Shown here piece after piece: positions 19,501 through 31,100 of a stretch of DNA of 64,000 nt. Where the stretch lies: the NCBI GenBank assembly GCA_946480695.1, contig CAMLKG010000011.1, forward strand, positions 58,123-122,122, read 5' to 3'. The position numbers and the translations under genes were made by a program. This stretch comes from an uncultured Cellvibrio sp. GTDB taxonomy: Bacteria; Pseudomonadota; Gammaproteobacteria; Pseudomonadales; Cellvibrionaceae. The first letter of the stretch is position 1, and the number at the start of each line of letters is the position of its first letter. The notes under the pieces are model-generated. The model worked only from the letters and a program-made list of their open reading frames with translations, was not told where the DNA came from and searched no databases.

Positions 19501-20059
19501 AAATTATCTGGATGCGCAAAACGCAGATTTACTTGAGGCGCTGGAAACACTCGAAAATGCCATTAAACGTATCGACCGCGAAACGCGCACCCGTTTCAAA
19601 GAAACTTTTGATCAGGTAAACAAGAGTTTGCAGGAGTTGTTCCCCAAGGTATTCGGCGGTGGCCATGCGTACCTGGAATTAACCGGCGACGAATTGCTGG
19701 ATACCGGTATTACGATTATGGCGCGCCCGCCCGGCAAGCGTAACAGCACTATTCATTTGCTGTCCGGCGGCGAAAAAGCGTTAACCGCGATTGCGTTGGT
19801 CTTTTCGATTTTCCGTTTGAACCCGGCGCCGTTCTGCATGCTCGACGAAGTGGATGCGCCGCTCGACGACGCTAACGTAGGCCGCTATGCGCGCATGGTG
19901 GAAGAAATGTCGGAGCATGTGCAATTTATTTATATCACCCACAACAAGAATGCGATGGAAATGGCGCACCAGCTGTTGGGCGTTACCATGCATGAACCCG
20001 GTGTTTCCCGTTTGGTAACTGTAGATGTGGACGAGGCTGCGGAATTAGCTGCGGTTTAA
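16550..20059 (+). CDS. smc: SMC, chromosome condensation ATPase
   Basis: 1169 residues with full SMC architecture. The N-terminal Walker A is GPNGCGKSN (31-39). Coiled coils flank a hinge region (about 500-650, with LETVLGSSLQAVCADNLESV). The C-terminal head has the signature LLSGGEKALTAIAL and Walker B FCMLDEVDAPLDDANV. SMC with ScpA and ScpB compacts and resolves the chromosome; scpAB are not in this window. The order smc-zipA-ligA is conserved in Pseudomonas-like gammaproteobacteria. A second SMC-type system, JetABC, is encoded about 6 kb downstream of the smc stop. Confidence 0.97.
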   Translation: MRLKCIKLAGFKSFVDPTTVNFPSNLCAVVGPNGCGKSNIIDAVRWVMGESSAKNLRGENMTDVIFNGSSGRKPVGQASIELVFDNSDATLTGEYAAFTEISIKRKVSRDGDNSYYLNGTKCRRRDITDIFLGTGLGPRSYAIIEQGMISKLIEAKPEELRVYIEEAAGISKYKERRKDTESRMRRTQENLERLTDIRDELERQLSRLQRQAQAAEKYAEYKKEERLLKAQLQALKFQQLDEQAKGKQAGIRELELRMESFVTDQVNKDTQIEKYRTQYTELGDKFNEVQGRYYAIGAEIARLEQSIQHANERARQLQADLDQTTRDSKEAEESLAIDTQKAEAWEAELLELEPELDLVKAAEETSSESLIDAEESMQRWQNEWDSFNQRASEPRQRAEVQQSRIQHLEQVQQRLLQRIEKLREEKNNLQEGSEDESIHQLNEQLVEMDLVAEEKRAKLDSLSEQLDTTRNDNNRLVNELDQVKSKLQTMRGRHASLEALQQAALGEKNKAVTQWLIQQGLSSNSRLAETVSVNDGWDKALETVLGSSLQAVCADNLESVASLVGELTQGELVLFDTAAKSATPSFTRAHLLSEKVSATWDVSGVLAGIYIAENLTDAMALRQQLSANESVITRDGIWLSPHWIRVTRDTDASFGVIARRQELEELSAQLSDAGEQVELLNSQLEEGRATIKRLEQDRETLRREVDEQNRKYGELRSQLSAKQVRVEQINMRRERAENEIREAREQMEQEAEHLSEARMILGEAIEMMEQDTELREALLQQRDDIRSGLDTARQRARHDKDKAHELAMRFQSVKTQLDSIRMGIGRLQEQASRLQERRENLLASIADNRDPVEEYKLELEASLAKRLSVEAALTEARRALETVEHELRNSEQARSRAEQEVQAVRAHLEQERLAAQMFEVQRATIVEQLQEEELSLEAILADMPEGTEVKPLEEELEAIAGRIARLGPINLAAIDEYKTESERKNYLDAQNADLLEALETLENAIKRIDRETRTRFKETFDQVNKSLQELFPKVFGGGHAYLELTGDELLDTGITIMARPPGKRNSTIHLLSGGEKALTAIALVFSIFRLNPAPFCMLDEVDAPLDDANVGRYARMVEEMSEHVQFIYITHNKNAMEMAHQLLGVTMHEPGVSRLVTVDVDEAAELAAV

Positions 20060-20087
20060 TATTGAATAATTTTTTACGGATCAGCTT

Positions 20088-21278
20088 ATGAAAGATTGGC
20101 TCATCATCATAGGTACTATTTTGATTCTGGTTATTCTTATTGACGGAATCAGACGCAAGCGTAACGAGCGCTATGGCAGTATCAAAGTTTCCCGGTCACT
20201 AAAAAAGAGTTTGAAGCAACCGGTTGATGACGTGGAGGAAACTTACGCGGAAACGCCGAGTTACACCAGCGAATTACCCAATGGTGGAGCACGTGTTGTT
20301 GGCCAGCGTGATCCGAGTATTCCTGTTCCCAGCATAGAAAAAAAGGCCCAGGCGAAATCGTTTGTTGAAAAGCGTTCGCGCCAGCAGGTGGAACCGCCAC
20401 TGGTGGAAAGGCGAATGGCGCGCGAGCCACAGCAGACCAGTTTGAACCTGGGTGAATCGGTACCCTTGCTGATGGAATCGGTTGAGGAAGCCAAAGGCCA
20501 ACCTTTGGCAATTAACGAGCGAATAGAGCCGAGTTTTTCCGCATCCCGCGATGAGGACCTGGAAGGAACTTATGAGCCGCAGGACCAGGGTTATCAGCAT
20601 GATGATTACGATCAGGACGATTATCCTGATGAGAGCGATTATGATCCTGACGATGATTACGAGGAAGATGAAGACGATTATCGCGATGACTTGCAGGAAG
20701 AATCTGAAATCTATGCGGATGCTGAACGCGGCTACGATGAAGATGGGTATGATGAGGATGAATACGACGAGCAGGACGAGTATGACGGCCGCGATGCTAA
20801 TTCATCACAACAAAATCTTGCTGCGCAACAACCTGCCGAACCGGAAGAAGTGTTAATCATCAATGTCATGGCCCATAGGGGCGAAATGTTTAAGGGTGCT
20901 GAGTTACTCGACATTATTTTGAAATGTGGTATGCGTTACGGCAGCATGGATATATTCCATCGTTACAGTGATGCGAAAGGCGAGGGCGCCTTATTGTTTA
21001 GTATGGCAAATATGGTGAAGCCGGGTACCTTTGATCTGGATGCAATGGATGATTTTGAAACCCCCGGCGTGAGTTTGTTTATGACCTTGCCGATCAATGC
21101 CGATTCGATGCAATCGTTTGAGTTGATGGTAGACACCGCGCATGCTATCGCAGAGGGTTTAAACGGCGAATTGAAAGACGAGCAACGTAGCGCCATGACT
21201 CGCCAGACCCTGGAACATTGCCGCCAACGCATCCGCGATTTTGAACGCATGCGATTATTCCGCCGTCCGCCCCGGTAA
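20088..21278 (+). CDS. zipA: ZipA, FtsZ-membrane tether of the division ring
   Basis: 396 residues. An N-terminal membrane helix (about 3-22, DWLIIIGTILILVILIDGI) is followed by a basic stretch, then a long linker and the C-terminal ZipA domain (about 260-390, with INVMAHRGEMFKGAELLDIIL and PGTFDLDAMDDFETPGVSLFM) that binds the FtsZ tail. The linker is extremely acidic between about residues 165 and 240, built from irregular DY/DD/DE/GYDED units instead of the Pro/Gln-rich linker of E. coli. It starts 28 bases after smc and is followed by ligA. Confidence 0.94.
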   Translation: MKDWLIIIGTILILVILIDGIRRKRNERYGSIKVSRSLKKSLKQPVDDVEETYAETPSYTSELPNGGARVVGQRDPSIPVPSIEKKAQAKSFVEKRSRQQVEPPLVERRMAREPQQTSLNLGESVPLLMESVEEAKGQPLAINERIEPSFSASRDEDLEGTYEPQDQGYQHDDYDQDDYPDESDYDPDDDYEEDEDDYRDDLQEESEIYADAERGYDEDGYDEDEYDEQDEYDGRDANSSQQNLAAQQPAEPEEVLIINVMAHRGEMFKGAELLDIILKCGMRYGSMDIFHRYSDAKGEGALLFSMANMVKPGTFDLDAMDDFETPGVSLFMTLPINADSMQSFELMVDTAHAIAEGLNGELKDEQRSAMTRQTLEHCRQRIRDFERMRLFRRPPR

Positions 21279-21329
21279 AAAATTATCATGCACAAGGACT
21301 GTGTATAAAAGCCGCAATTTCCGGCATGA

Positions 21330-23402
<2,073 letters not shown>

Positions 23403-23414
23403 CAAGGAGCCAGG

Positions 23415-24011
23415 ATGAAATATTTGTTATTAATGTGTTTAGTGGGAATGGTTGGTTGCTCAACCTTGCCGCCTTCCAATCCCAACAATCTCTGCGATAT
23501 TTTTGACGAGAAATCATCCTGGTACAAGGATGCGAAAAAAGCGGAAAAACGGTGGGGTTCTCCAGTTCCGGTCATGATGTCGATCATGTACCAGGAATCG
23601 CAATTCAAACACAATGCCCGCACTCGCCGTACTAAAATCCTGTGGATTTTTCCCGGGCCGAGGTTGAGCGATGCTTTCGGTTACCCGCAAGCGAAGGATG
23701 CGGTTTGGAATGAATACCAGGACCAGGCCGGCAGTGCGTTTGCACGGAGGGATAATTTTGGTGATGCTATTGATTTTATCGGTTGGTACAACCGTCAAAG
23801 CCAAAGGCGCAGCCGGGTCAATGTAAACGACAGTTACAATCTCTACCTGGCCTATCACGAGGGGCATGGTGGTTATAATCGCGGCAGTTATCGCAAGAAA
23901 AATTGGCTATTAAATACCGCGCGCAAGGTTGAAAGCCGGTCGCAGCAATATGCGGCGCAATTAGGGCGATGTGAAGAACGGTTTAAAGGCAGTTGGTGGT
24001 GGCCATTCTAA
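23415..24011 (+). CDS. Lipoprotein with lytic-transglycosylase-like (SLT) fold
   Basis: 198 residues. The lipobox MVGC places the lipidated cysteine at position 15. The mature region contains VMMSIMYQESQFKHNART, where Glu61 sits in the place of the catalytic glutamate of SLT goose-type transglycosylases, and later NLYLAYHEGHGGYNRGSY, matching the family's second conserved block. Such proteins cleave glycan strands of peptidoglycan or bind them. It is encoded right after ligA (12 bases). The exact enzyme family is not certain, and activity is inferred. Confidence 0.8.
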   Translation: MKYLLLMCLVGMVGCSTLPPSNPNNLCDIFDEKSSWYKDAKKAEKRWGSPVPVMMSIMYQESQFKHNARTRRTKILWIFPGPRLSDAFGYPQAKDAVWNEYQDQAGSAFARRDNFGDAIDFIGWYNRQSQRRSRVNVNDSYNLYLAYHEGHGGYNRGSYRKKNWLLNTARKVESRSQQYAAQLGRCEERFKGSWWWPF

Positions 24012-24026
24012 AGTAGAGAAGCAGCT

Positions 24027-24452
24027 ATGGATCAAGAATCAATTGTTTATGGTTGTATCAAGGATATAGCGCCGGGGTTGGGTGAATCCGAGCGGATTCG
24101 TGTGAATCGCGATGCAATGCTGGCATTGCCGCGCGCCGATGAATGGCCCTTCCTGAGCCAGGAAATGTTTTCGATTCCGACAGTGGAATCCGCGTTTTTC
24201 AATTACCAAACGGAAGTCATGCATTTTGGGGCTTCATACAAGGCGGTGGAATATGAATGGGATCAATGGATTGCCCAATTTGAATCGCTATTAAGCAAAA
24301 TGTATTGGGTATCCGCGACAGTGCATTTGGAAACTGAATTATCCGGCACCCACACTTTTACCTGGGAAGCTGAAAGCGGTTATCACCAGCCCGGGTCTGG
24401 TGATATGCGGGTGCGTTGCGAGTGGAGCCACGAAGGCTCACTCAATATTTAA
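24027..24452 (+). CDS. Conserved-looking protein of unknown function
   Basis: 141 residues with no signal peptide, membrane segment or cysteine pair beyond scattered residues. The middle is rich in aromatic and acidic residues (VESAFFNYQTEVMHFGASYKA, EYEWDQWIAQFE) and the end looks like beta strands (THTFTWEAESGYH). I do not recognise a family. It is 15 bases after the SLT lipoprotein gene and 20 bases before hemB on the same strand, with AAGTAGAGAAG before its ATG, so it is probably part of the same transcript. Confidence 0.7.
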   Translation: MDQESIVYGCIKDIAPGLGESERIRVNRDAMLALPRADEWPFLSQEMFSIPTVESAFFNYQTEVMHFGASYKAVEYEWDQWIAQFESLLSKMYWVSATVHLETELSGTHTFTWEAESGYHQPGSGDMRVRCEWSHEGSLNI

Positions 24453-24472
24453 TTTATGACGGGCATTACATT

Positions 24473-25456
24473 ATGCAAATTCCATTAACAGCACCGGATT
24501 TTCGTTTCCGTCGCTTGCGCAAAACCACAGCATTGCGTGAGTTGGTGCGCGAAACCCATGTGCGCATGAGTGATTTCATCCTGCCTATTTTTGTGGAAGA
24601 GGGTATAGACGCTCCGGTGCCGATTAAATCCATGCCGGAGGTGTTTCGCTACCCCGAAGCGCAATTGGCTGATATTGTGCAACGGGCCTGGGGCAAAGGG
24701 ATTCGCGCGGTAATTTTATTCGGCGTTTCCACCCACAAGGACCAGGAGGGTTCAGATACCTGGAGCGAGGATGGCTTGCTGGCGCGCATGATTCGCACCG
24801 CGAAAAAAGCGCAACCGGAAATGCTAGTTATCAGTGACAATTGCTTTTGCGAATACACCACCCACGGCCATTGCGGTGTGGTGCATGACCACGATGTGGA
24901 CAATGATAAAACGCTGGCTAACTTGCAAAAACAAGCGGTACTGGCGGCACGGGCGGGTGTGGATATGATTGCCCCGTCGGGCATGATGGATGGCATGATC
25001 AGCGCGCTTCGCGAAGCATTGGACACGGCGGGTTTTATCCAGCTCCCGATCATGTCCTATTCCACCAAGTTTGCATCGGCATTTTACGGCCCCTTCCGCG
25101 ACGCGGTAGATAGCAGTTTTAAAGGCACGCGCAATACCTATCAAATGGACCCGGCAAATGGTCGTGAGGCTTTAGCGGAATCCATGCAGGATGAAGCTGA
25201 GGGCGCCGATATATTGATGGTGAAACCCGGTATCGCTTACCTTGATGTCCTTGCCCATATTCGTGCAAATTCATCTCGCCCCTTGGCGGTTTATCACGTA
25301 AGTGGTGAATACGCGATGATTAAGGCCGGTGCTGCGGCCGGTGTGATTGATGAAAAAGCCATAGTGCTGGAAACCATGACGGCATTTAAACGTGCCGGTG
25401 CAGATTTAATCATCACTTATTATGCGGAAAAACTGGCTGACTGGTTGCCTGCATAA
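24473..25456 (+). CDS. hemB: Delta-aminolevulinic acid dehydratase (porphobilinogen synthase)
   Basis: 327 residues. The family blocks are intact: RLRKTTALRELVRETH at the N-terminus, the metal-site region DNCFCEYTTHGHCGVV, the first Schiff-base region YSTKFASAFYGPFRDA and the second LMVKPGIAYLDV. It condenses two aminolevulinate molecules to porphobilinogen for tetrapyrrole synthesis, which supplies the heme used by the ccm system. The start at 24473 was preferred over the in-frame upstream start because the extension overlaps the preceding gene and lacks family similarity. Confidence 0.96.
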   Translation: MQIPLTAPDFRFRRLRKTTALRELVRETHVRMSDFILPIFVEEGIDAPVPIKSMPEVFRYPEAQLADIVQRAWGKGIRAVILFGVSTHKDQEGSDTWSEDGLLARMIRTAKKAQPEMLVISDNCFCEYTTHGHCGVVHDHDVDNDKTLANLQKQAVLAARAGVDMIAPSGMMDGMISALREALDTAGFIQLPIMSYSTKFASAFYGPFRDAVDSSFKGTRNTYQMDPANGREALAESMQDEAEGADILMVKPGIAYLDVLAHIRANSSRPLAVYHVSGEYAMIKAGAAAGVIDEKAIVLETMTAFKRAGADLIITYYAEKLADWLPA

Positions 25457-25485
25457 TTCCTTCTTTGTTGTTTCCCAGGTTATTT

Positions 25486-25857
25486 ATGTTGAATTTTTTT
25501 CGTGCAAATAAATTAATCGCAGCTTTATTTATTGTGAGCTTTTTGGTGATTCTGTTGGGAGTTGCGCTGCTGGTTTATTCAAAACAGCAAATGGCACAGC
25601 AAGCAAAGGAACAGGCCCAATTGCAAATGTTGAATAAGATTGCCGTTGCCGCCGAAGCGCAGTTGATGCAAACAGTGGCGCATCCCGATGTACCTATCAC
25701 CGATGTGATTCCGGAGGATTCGGTAGCCAGGGTGGCTGCCATGAAAGATAAAAATCCCTCACCCGGTACCGCTGATTGGTGTGAAGTCATGATGGTTAAA
25801 CCCTCGAAAGAATGGACAACCGAAGAGCAACAAATATTTGCCAAAAGCTGCATTTGA
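25486..25857 (+). CDS. Small single-span membrane protein, unknown
   Basis: 123 residues from ATG 25486, preceded by CCAGG. There is one N-terminal membrane helix (about 8-32, LIAALFIVSFLVILLGVALLVY) followed by a Gln/Ala-rich helical stretch (KQQMAQQAKEQAQLQM) and a globular tail with SPGTADWCEVMMVKP and a C-terminal Cys. The tail resembles the DUF3012-type motif in which GT-x-W-C is conserved, but I hold that only tentatively. An in-frame TTG at 25465 is an alternative start. It lies between hemB and the jet/mks operon. Confidence 0.65.
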   Translation: MLNFFRANKLIAALFIVSFLVILLGVALLVYSKQQMAQQAKEQAQLQMLNKIAVAAEAQLMQTVAHPDVPITDVIPEDSVARVAAMKDKNPSPGTADWCEVMMVKPSKEWTTEEQQIFAKSCI

Positions 25858-25884
25858 TGCACTTGATGGTTGCGACGTTTCCTG

Positions 25885-27390
25885 ATGTTTTTTAGCGATT
25901 CCCGCCAGCACTTTTTTAATCCACTCACGGGCAAATACCGTGAGCTGGTTGCCGAATGCCTACGCCTTTTATATCAACGGTTGTATACCGATCTACGCGA
26001 TTACGGCCACGCCATGAATCGCGAGCAATTGATCGATATTTTCAAGGAGGCCATTGCCCGCGCGCCAATCCTGGACGCAGACACGGGAGAAACAGATGAC
26101 AGCGAAGGGCGCTTCAAAACCCAGCGCGACCTCGCCAGTTTTATTATTAACCGGTTGATTGAAAATGGCTGGCTGGAAAAGCAAGTGGACGAAACCACCT
26201 TGCAAAGCAGTTACGGTTTTAGCCGCATGGGGCGCTTGTTTACCCAACCTTTTGCCGATAACCATTCCAACCAGTTCCGCACGCGCAACCGCAATACCCG
26301 CAATACCCGCAACAGTTTGCAAGCTTTTTACGAGCAGGGTGAAATTAACGATTTACTGGATGCCTATGAATATTCCGAGCGAATCATCAGCGATTTCACC
26401 GATGTGATTGCCGAACTTGAAGAGCGCAAGCGTCAACTGGTGCGCGAAGTGGAATCGCGTCAATTAATCCAGCAGGCGAGTGACGAATTCTTTGATTTTA
26501 TGGAAACGGTGTTCAAACCGGATTTGGAAGTGCGCCTGTCTGCGGACAGTGTGGAAAAATACCGCGACCAGATTTCCGATCTGATCACTAAAATTCGCCG
26601 CAAACGTAAATATGGCCAAGGTGATCCTGAAACTGCCGCTAAAGATTGGCGGGCAGTTATGGAAATCCGTTTGCGCCAGGCCTTGCCGCAGCGTGTTATT
26701 CCCGGTGTTTCACTGTTGGAAACCTTGCTGGAAACAATTGACTCGCGCCTGAAAAATGCCTGCGAAATCATGTTGCCGGCCTTGCGCCGCGCATTGAATA
26801 CCTTTACCCAGCGCGCCGATATCATCATTCGCCAATTGAGTTATATCAATAGTCGCGGGCAAGACGAATTGATGGATGTCTACCGCTCCCTCGCCAATTT
26901 GCCACACGAAATACAGGATCAATTATTCCTTGAGCAAGGTGAGAGCCTGGCAAGTTTGCAAATGGCTTATATAGACCCGGCGCAAATCCAGATGCGTGCG
27001 CCCCGCGCTATTCAAATTATTCGTTCGCAAGTGGATGAGGATAAGGCGTTGGATGCCGAAGCACAGAAAAATTTATTTATCCAGCAAGCCGTGGACCGCG
27101 CTTTTATTTTGCAATCCAGCAGTATCCGCGATTACGTGTACCAGGCATTGGCAGAAAAAGGCAGTGTGAGCAGCCGTGAGTTAAAGGCCATCAATATGCA
27201 GGAATTGCTTGGCCTTTCCCATGCGGTGGAAGTTGGCGCAGTGGCCAATTTGAATTCGCGCTACAAATTTGTCGTGCGCCAGGAAGATGAATGGTTGCAC
27301 GAGTCCCCGCGTGTGCGTAACGACAAATACTTTAAACAGCGCGATGAGTTTGTCATCAGCCTGATAGATGAAGGTGATCCTCGTGAGTGA
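25885..27390 (+). CDS. JetA/MksF-like kleisin of an SMC-type complex
   Basis: 501 residues from ATG 25885 (an in-frame TTG at 25870 is possible; neither has a strong ribosome site). The N-terminal part (about 1-120) has a winged-helix look: [19 protein letters not shown], then [20 protein letters not shown]. The middle (about 145-330) is helical and probably coiled ([19 protein letters not shown]). The C-terminus ends in another winged-helix-like segment. This fits the Wadjet JetA/condensin MksF family, which closes the SMC ring. It is followed by jetB-like and jetC-like genes in the standard order. In Wadjet the complex senses small circular DNA; without JetD the role may be chromosomal. Confidence 0.8.
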   Translation: MFFSDSRQHFFNPLTGKYRELVAECLRLLYQRLYTDLRDYGHAMNREQLIDIFKEAIARAPILDADTGETDDSEGRFKTQRDLASFIINRLIENGWLEKQVDETTLQSSYGFSRMGRLFTQPFADNHSNQFRTRNRNTRNTRNSLQAFYEQGEINDLLDAYEYSERIISDFTDVIAELEERKRQLVREVESRQLIQQASDEFFDFMETVFKPDLEVRLSADSVEKYRDQISDLITKIRRKRKYGQGDPETAAKDWRAVMEIRLRQALPQRVIPGVSLLETLLETIDSRLKNACEIMLPALRRALNTFTQRADIIIRQLSYINSRGQDELMDVYRSLANLPHEIQDQLFLEQGESLASLQMAYIDPAQIQMRAPRAIQIIRSQVDEDKALDAEAQKNLFIQQAVDRAFILQSSSIRDYVYQALAEKGSVSSRELKAINMQELLGLSHAVEVGAVANLNSRYKFVVRQEDEWLHESPRVRNDKYFKQRDEFVISLIDEGDPRE

Positions 27391-28147
27391 CATATTAACG
27401 GCTGCGTTACAAGAGCAATTGGATAAACACAATTTGTCCCTGGATAACTGGCATGAACTAATCCAGCGCTTGCTGGATTACGGTGTTCTCTGCCGCGACG
27501 ACAGCCAGGTTGAAGCGGAACTTTATGACCGCTTTGTACGCATAGCACCTGTCGTGAATGATTTTTTCAGTTTAATTGGTCTGCGCTTCCAGCACGACAG
27601 CAATTTTCGATTTGTGCGGGTATTGCCGCCCGGCGCGCGTTTGCCGGGAATGGATGACGAAACCGATGAACCATTCAACACTGGTTTGCGTAACCGTTTA
27701 AATCAGCATGAGGTCGCGTTGATCCTGGTTCTGCGTGCTGAATATGACAAGGCATTGCGCGAAGGTGGCATTGATGAACAGGGTTGTGCAACCTTGTCGG
27801 TGGAAGCGATTGCGCTGGCAATGAAAAGTTTATTGCGTCGCAGCCTGCCGGAAAATATCGGTGACCGTCGCGCCGCTTTCAAGCGTTTGCGTCAATTGCG
27901 CCTGGTGCATTTTATGACGGAGTCCGATATAGATTCCGGCGAGAGCTGGATCAAGATCCGCCCGCTGATTATCAATCTCGTCAATAACGAATGGCTGGAG
28001 CAAATTCGTAATCATCTTGCCGAAAATCTATTGCTGGTCGATGAAGAGCAGGAAGTGGATGCACGTGCAGAGGAAACCAAAGTCATCCGCAAAAACTCCA
28101 GCCCGCATATGAACCGCTCGCTGTTTGCAACCGACACCGAAAATTAA
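27383..28147 (+). CDS. JetB/MksE-like subunit (DUF4194)
   Basis: 254 residues from GTG 27383, whose frame overlaps the jetA stop (GTGAGTGA) and has AAGGTG upstream; an in-frame ATG at 27368 would add five residues. It contains [20 protein letters not shown], the DUF4194-type [18 protein letters not shown] and the [16 protein letters not shown] segment. The KITE-like MksE/JetB subunit binds the kleisin and bridges the SMC heads. Overlap with jetA and 24 bases to jetC show one operon. Confidence 0.8.
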   Translation: MSDILTAALQEQLDKHNLSLDNWHELIQRLLDYGVLCRDDSQVEAELYDRFVRIAPVVNDFFSLIGLRFQHDSNFRFVRVLPPGARLPGMDDETDEPFNTGLRNRLNQHEVALILVLRAEYDKALREGGIDEQGCATLSVEAIALAMKSLLRRSLPENIGDRRAAFKRLRQLRLVHFMTESDIDSGESWIKIRPLIINLVNNEWLEQIRNHLAENLLLVDEEQEVDARAEETKVIRKNSSPHMNRSLFATDTEN

Positions 28148-28171
28148 TTCAAAATTCGCTGAAACATTACT

Positions 28172-31100
28172 ATGTATTTAAAACGTTTTATTTACGTCAA
28201 CTGGGGCAATGTGCCCAACGCTGAATTTGAATTCGGGCCGATCAATTTATTTTCCGGCGGTAATGGTTCGGGTAAAACCACTGCCGCGGATGCTATCCAA
28301 ACCATCATGACCGCCGCGCATGACAACTTGTTTCACTTTAACCCGGGGCAGGATGAATCCAGCCAGCGCGGGCGCGGGGGGAAATTAGTGCGTACCCTCG
28401 GTTCCTACGTATTGGGTTGTGATGACGGAGCCTATTCACGCCCCCAGGGATGCGACGGTTACCTGGCCGCCGTGTTTTATCCTACCCACGGCGAACATGC
28501 GGAACCTTTTACCGCCTTGATCGGTATGCGCGCTTTTTTGGAGACCACGGGCCAAGGCGCAGGCTTGCAAAAAGTGGCGCGCCTGGATGATATTCAATTT
28601 TTTATTTTGCCCAATGTGGAATTAAACCTGGCGGATTTATTAAAGGAAGAAAAAACGCATAAATATATTGTTCCACTCGATAAGCTCTACGCGGGTTTAC
28701 GCCGTCAACATGGGCACGAGCAGGTTGAGAAATACGATAAGAAAAAATCCTATCTCTGCCGTTTTTACGGCATCTTACGCGGCAAGGTTGATGCTGTATC
28801 TGAACGCGAGGCGATGAATGCGGCCCGTGCATTTTCACGTTTTATGGCCTACAAGCCCATCAAAGGCATTGATGAATTCGTAGCCAACGAAATCCTTGAA
28901 TATCGCGACCTGGGCGAAGCTATTCGCAGTGTGTCCACAATGCTCAAACGTATCCATACCATGGAGGCCGATGCCCGCCAGTTGCGCCAGGGGATTGAGC
29001 GGATGGCCCAGGGGCGTGAACAAGCCGATAAATTTATTGCGAACTGGCTGGAACAACAAGTGTTGCTCTATTCGGTAGCGCGCCGCCGCTATGCGGATTC
29101 ACAACAATATTATCTGGAGGCGAAGCACAAACAACAATTGTTGCGCGAAACCTCCGCGAGCAACCAGCAGGCGTTGGCCACCTGTGAGGCCCAGCGCGAA
29201 GAAATTAACCAATTAATCCTTGCCGCCACCGCGCGTCGTTTGGGTGTACCCGCATTGCGTGACAAGGATCAACTGGAACAGGAAAAACAAACGCAAGAAA
29301 AGTTGATCCAATCGCAAGTGCCTGAGTTGCGCAAGCAACATCACCAACTGCAAACCAATATTGCCGCTGCCCAACAATTGCAACAAGCGTTAAAGCAAAC
29401 CTCCATCAGTATGGATTTGCCTGCATTAAAAGAAGCCAGCCTCGGCAATTTACTGAAGGCGATCTGCACGGACTCCCCTGTGCAAGATATCCATCAATTG
29501 CTGAATCGCGACTGGATTCAGGCGCACCCCCTGGATGAACACCTGGCTGCCAGTTTGGAAGTGCAGAAGCATCACAACGCGTTTTATGCGAGCCTGTTTG
29601 AAGCAGCGGCAGGGCGGGTGCATTTGCGCGACCAGCTAGCACAAGAGCGTGACAAACGCAAAGCACAAGCAGAGCGCCTGCAAAAAAGCATTGATAACAA
29701 GCGCCGTGAAATCCAAACGCTTGAAACTAAACAGGTCAGTTACCCGGCGTTTGTGCGGGCGGCGCTGGATGCGATCAACAGCCAATGCCCAAAGGCCGAC
29801 GCGCGTGTGCTCTGCGATTATGTGGAAGTGCTGGATCGCGAATGGCAAGCAGCTATTGAAGGTTATATCGGTGCGGCACGATTCGGGATTATTGTGGAGC
29901 CGGAATTCGAAGCCGATGCCATTTCCATCGTGCGCAATATGGGCGGGCAGGGTAACCGCGCACGCGTTATCCAGGGTGATAAAGCGCGTAAGGATTTGGA
30001 AAAAGTAAACGATGTGGCAAGTAATTCCATCATCCGGATAATGGGCTTTGCCCACGCCACCGCCGAGGCTTATATCAACGCGAGTTATAGCAATGTGCAG
30101 CGTGTGGAAAATGCCAGGGAATTAAAAAACACCCGTCGCGGAATTACCAAAGACGCCATGGGTTCCGGCAATTACGCAATGTTCCGCTGTGATATGCCGG
30201 AGTCGGAATTGGTATTCGGCCAAGGCGCGCGCGAACGGGCATTGGATGCGAAACGCAACGAATTCCACGATTTGGTTGCGGAATGGCAAGCAGCCGGCCA
30301 ACAGGCCGAGGAAGTCCAGGAACTCTTGCTGGCCATTGATAAGTTACGGCCCCTTGTTTATGCCGAATCCTTGCAGGCGATGCTGAATGCGCAAACGCGT
30401 ATCCAGGCGATCGATGCGAAATTGCAACAGTTGGATTTAAGTGATACTAAAGCCCTGGAAGCGGAACTTGCTGAGTTGAACCTGCGCCTGCAAGCGCAAA
30501 ATGGACAATACACCAAATTAAACAATATCCAGGTGGATTGCCGCGCGGAATTAAAACTTGCCGATAGCCACTGCCATAAGCTGGATACCGAGCAAGATAA
30601 AAACCTGGCGATTGCCGACAATTGTGAATCCAATGTGCAAGCCATTACCGCGCTCTGGCCGGAGTTTGATGCGGAGGCTCGTTTACAGGCAGCCGACGAA
30701 TCCCTGGCGCAATTCAGTGCGCAATATTTTGAGTCCCAGTTAAGCGGCGTGAGCGCGGAATTGAAAACCATCCTGCATCGCTTGCAACAAGCGGCAATGC
30801 TCCACAATCAATTCTGTTCCAGCAGCGATGCGATTTTGTTTGATGTGGATTACAACGATGATTTGGGTAGCCAGAACTTCCGCGCTATTTGCGATATCCG
30901 TCGGCAATTTGATGCGCTTTATAATCGCGATAAAAACCACATACTTGCGCAACGCCATAAAGAAATTGAATCCCTGCGTGAAAGCTTCAACAACGCATTC
31001 GTAAGTAACCTGTGCCACTCGATTTACCAGGCTATTAATGATGGTAAAAAAATCCTGGAGGATTTAAACAAGGAGCTGGAGCACCATCGCTTTGGCGCGG

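Noticed and set aside
20551..20856. Met/Thr/Ile-rich plus-strand reading frame within zipA
   Set aside because: It is an alternative frame of the acidic GAT/GAC-rich linker and has no codon or ribosome-site support.
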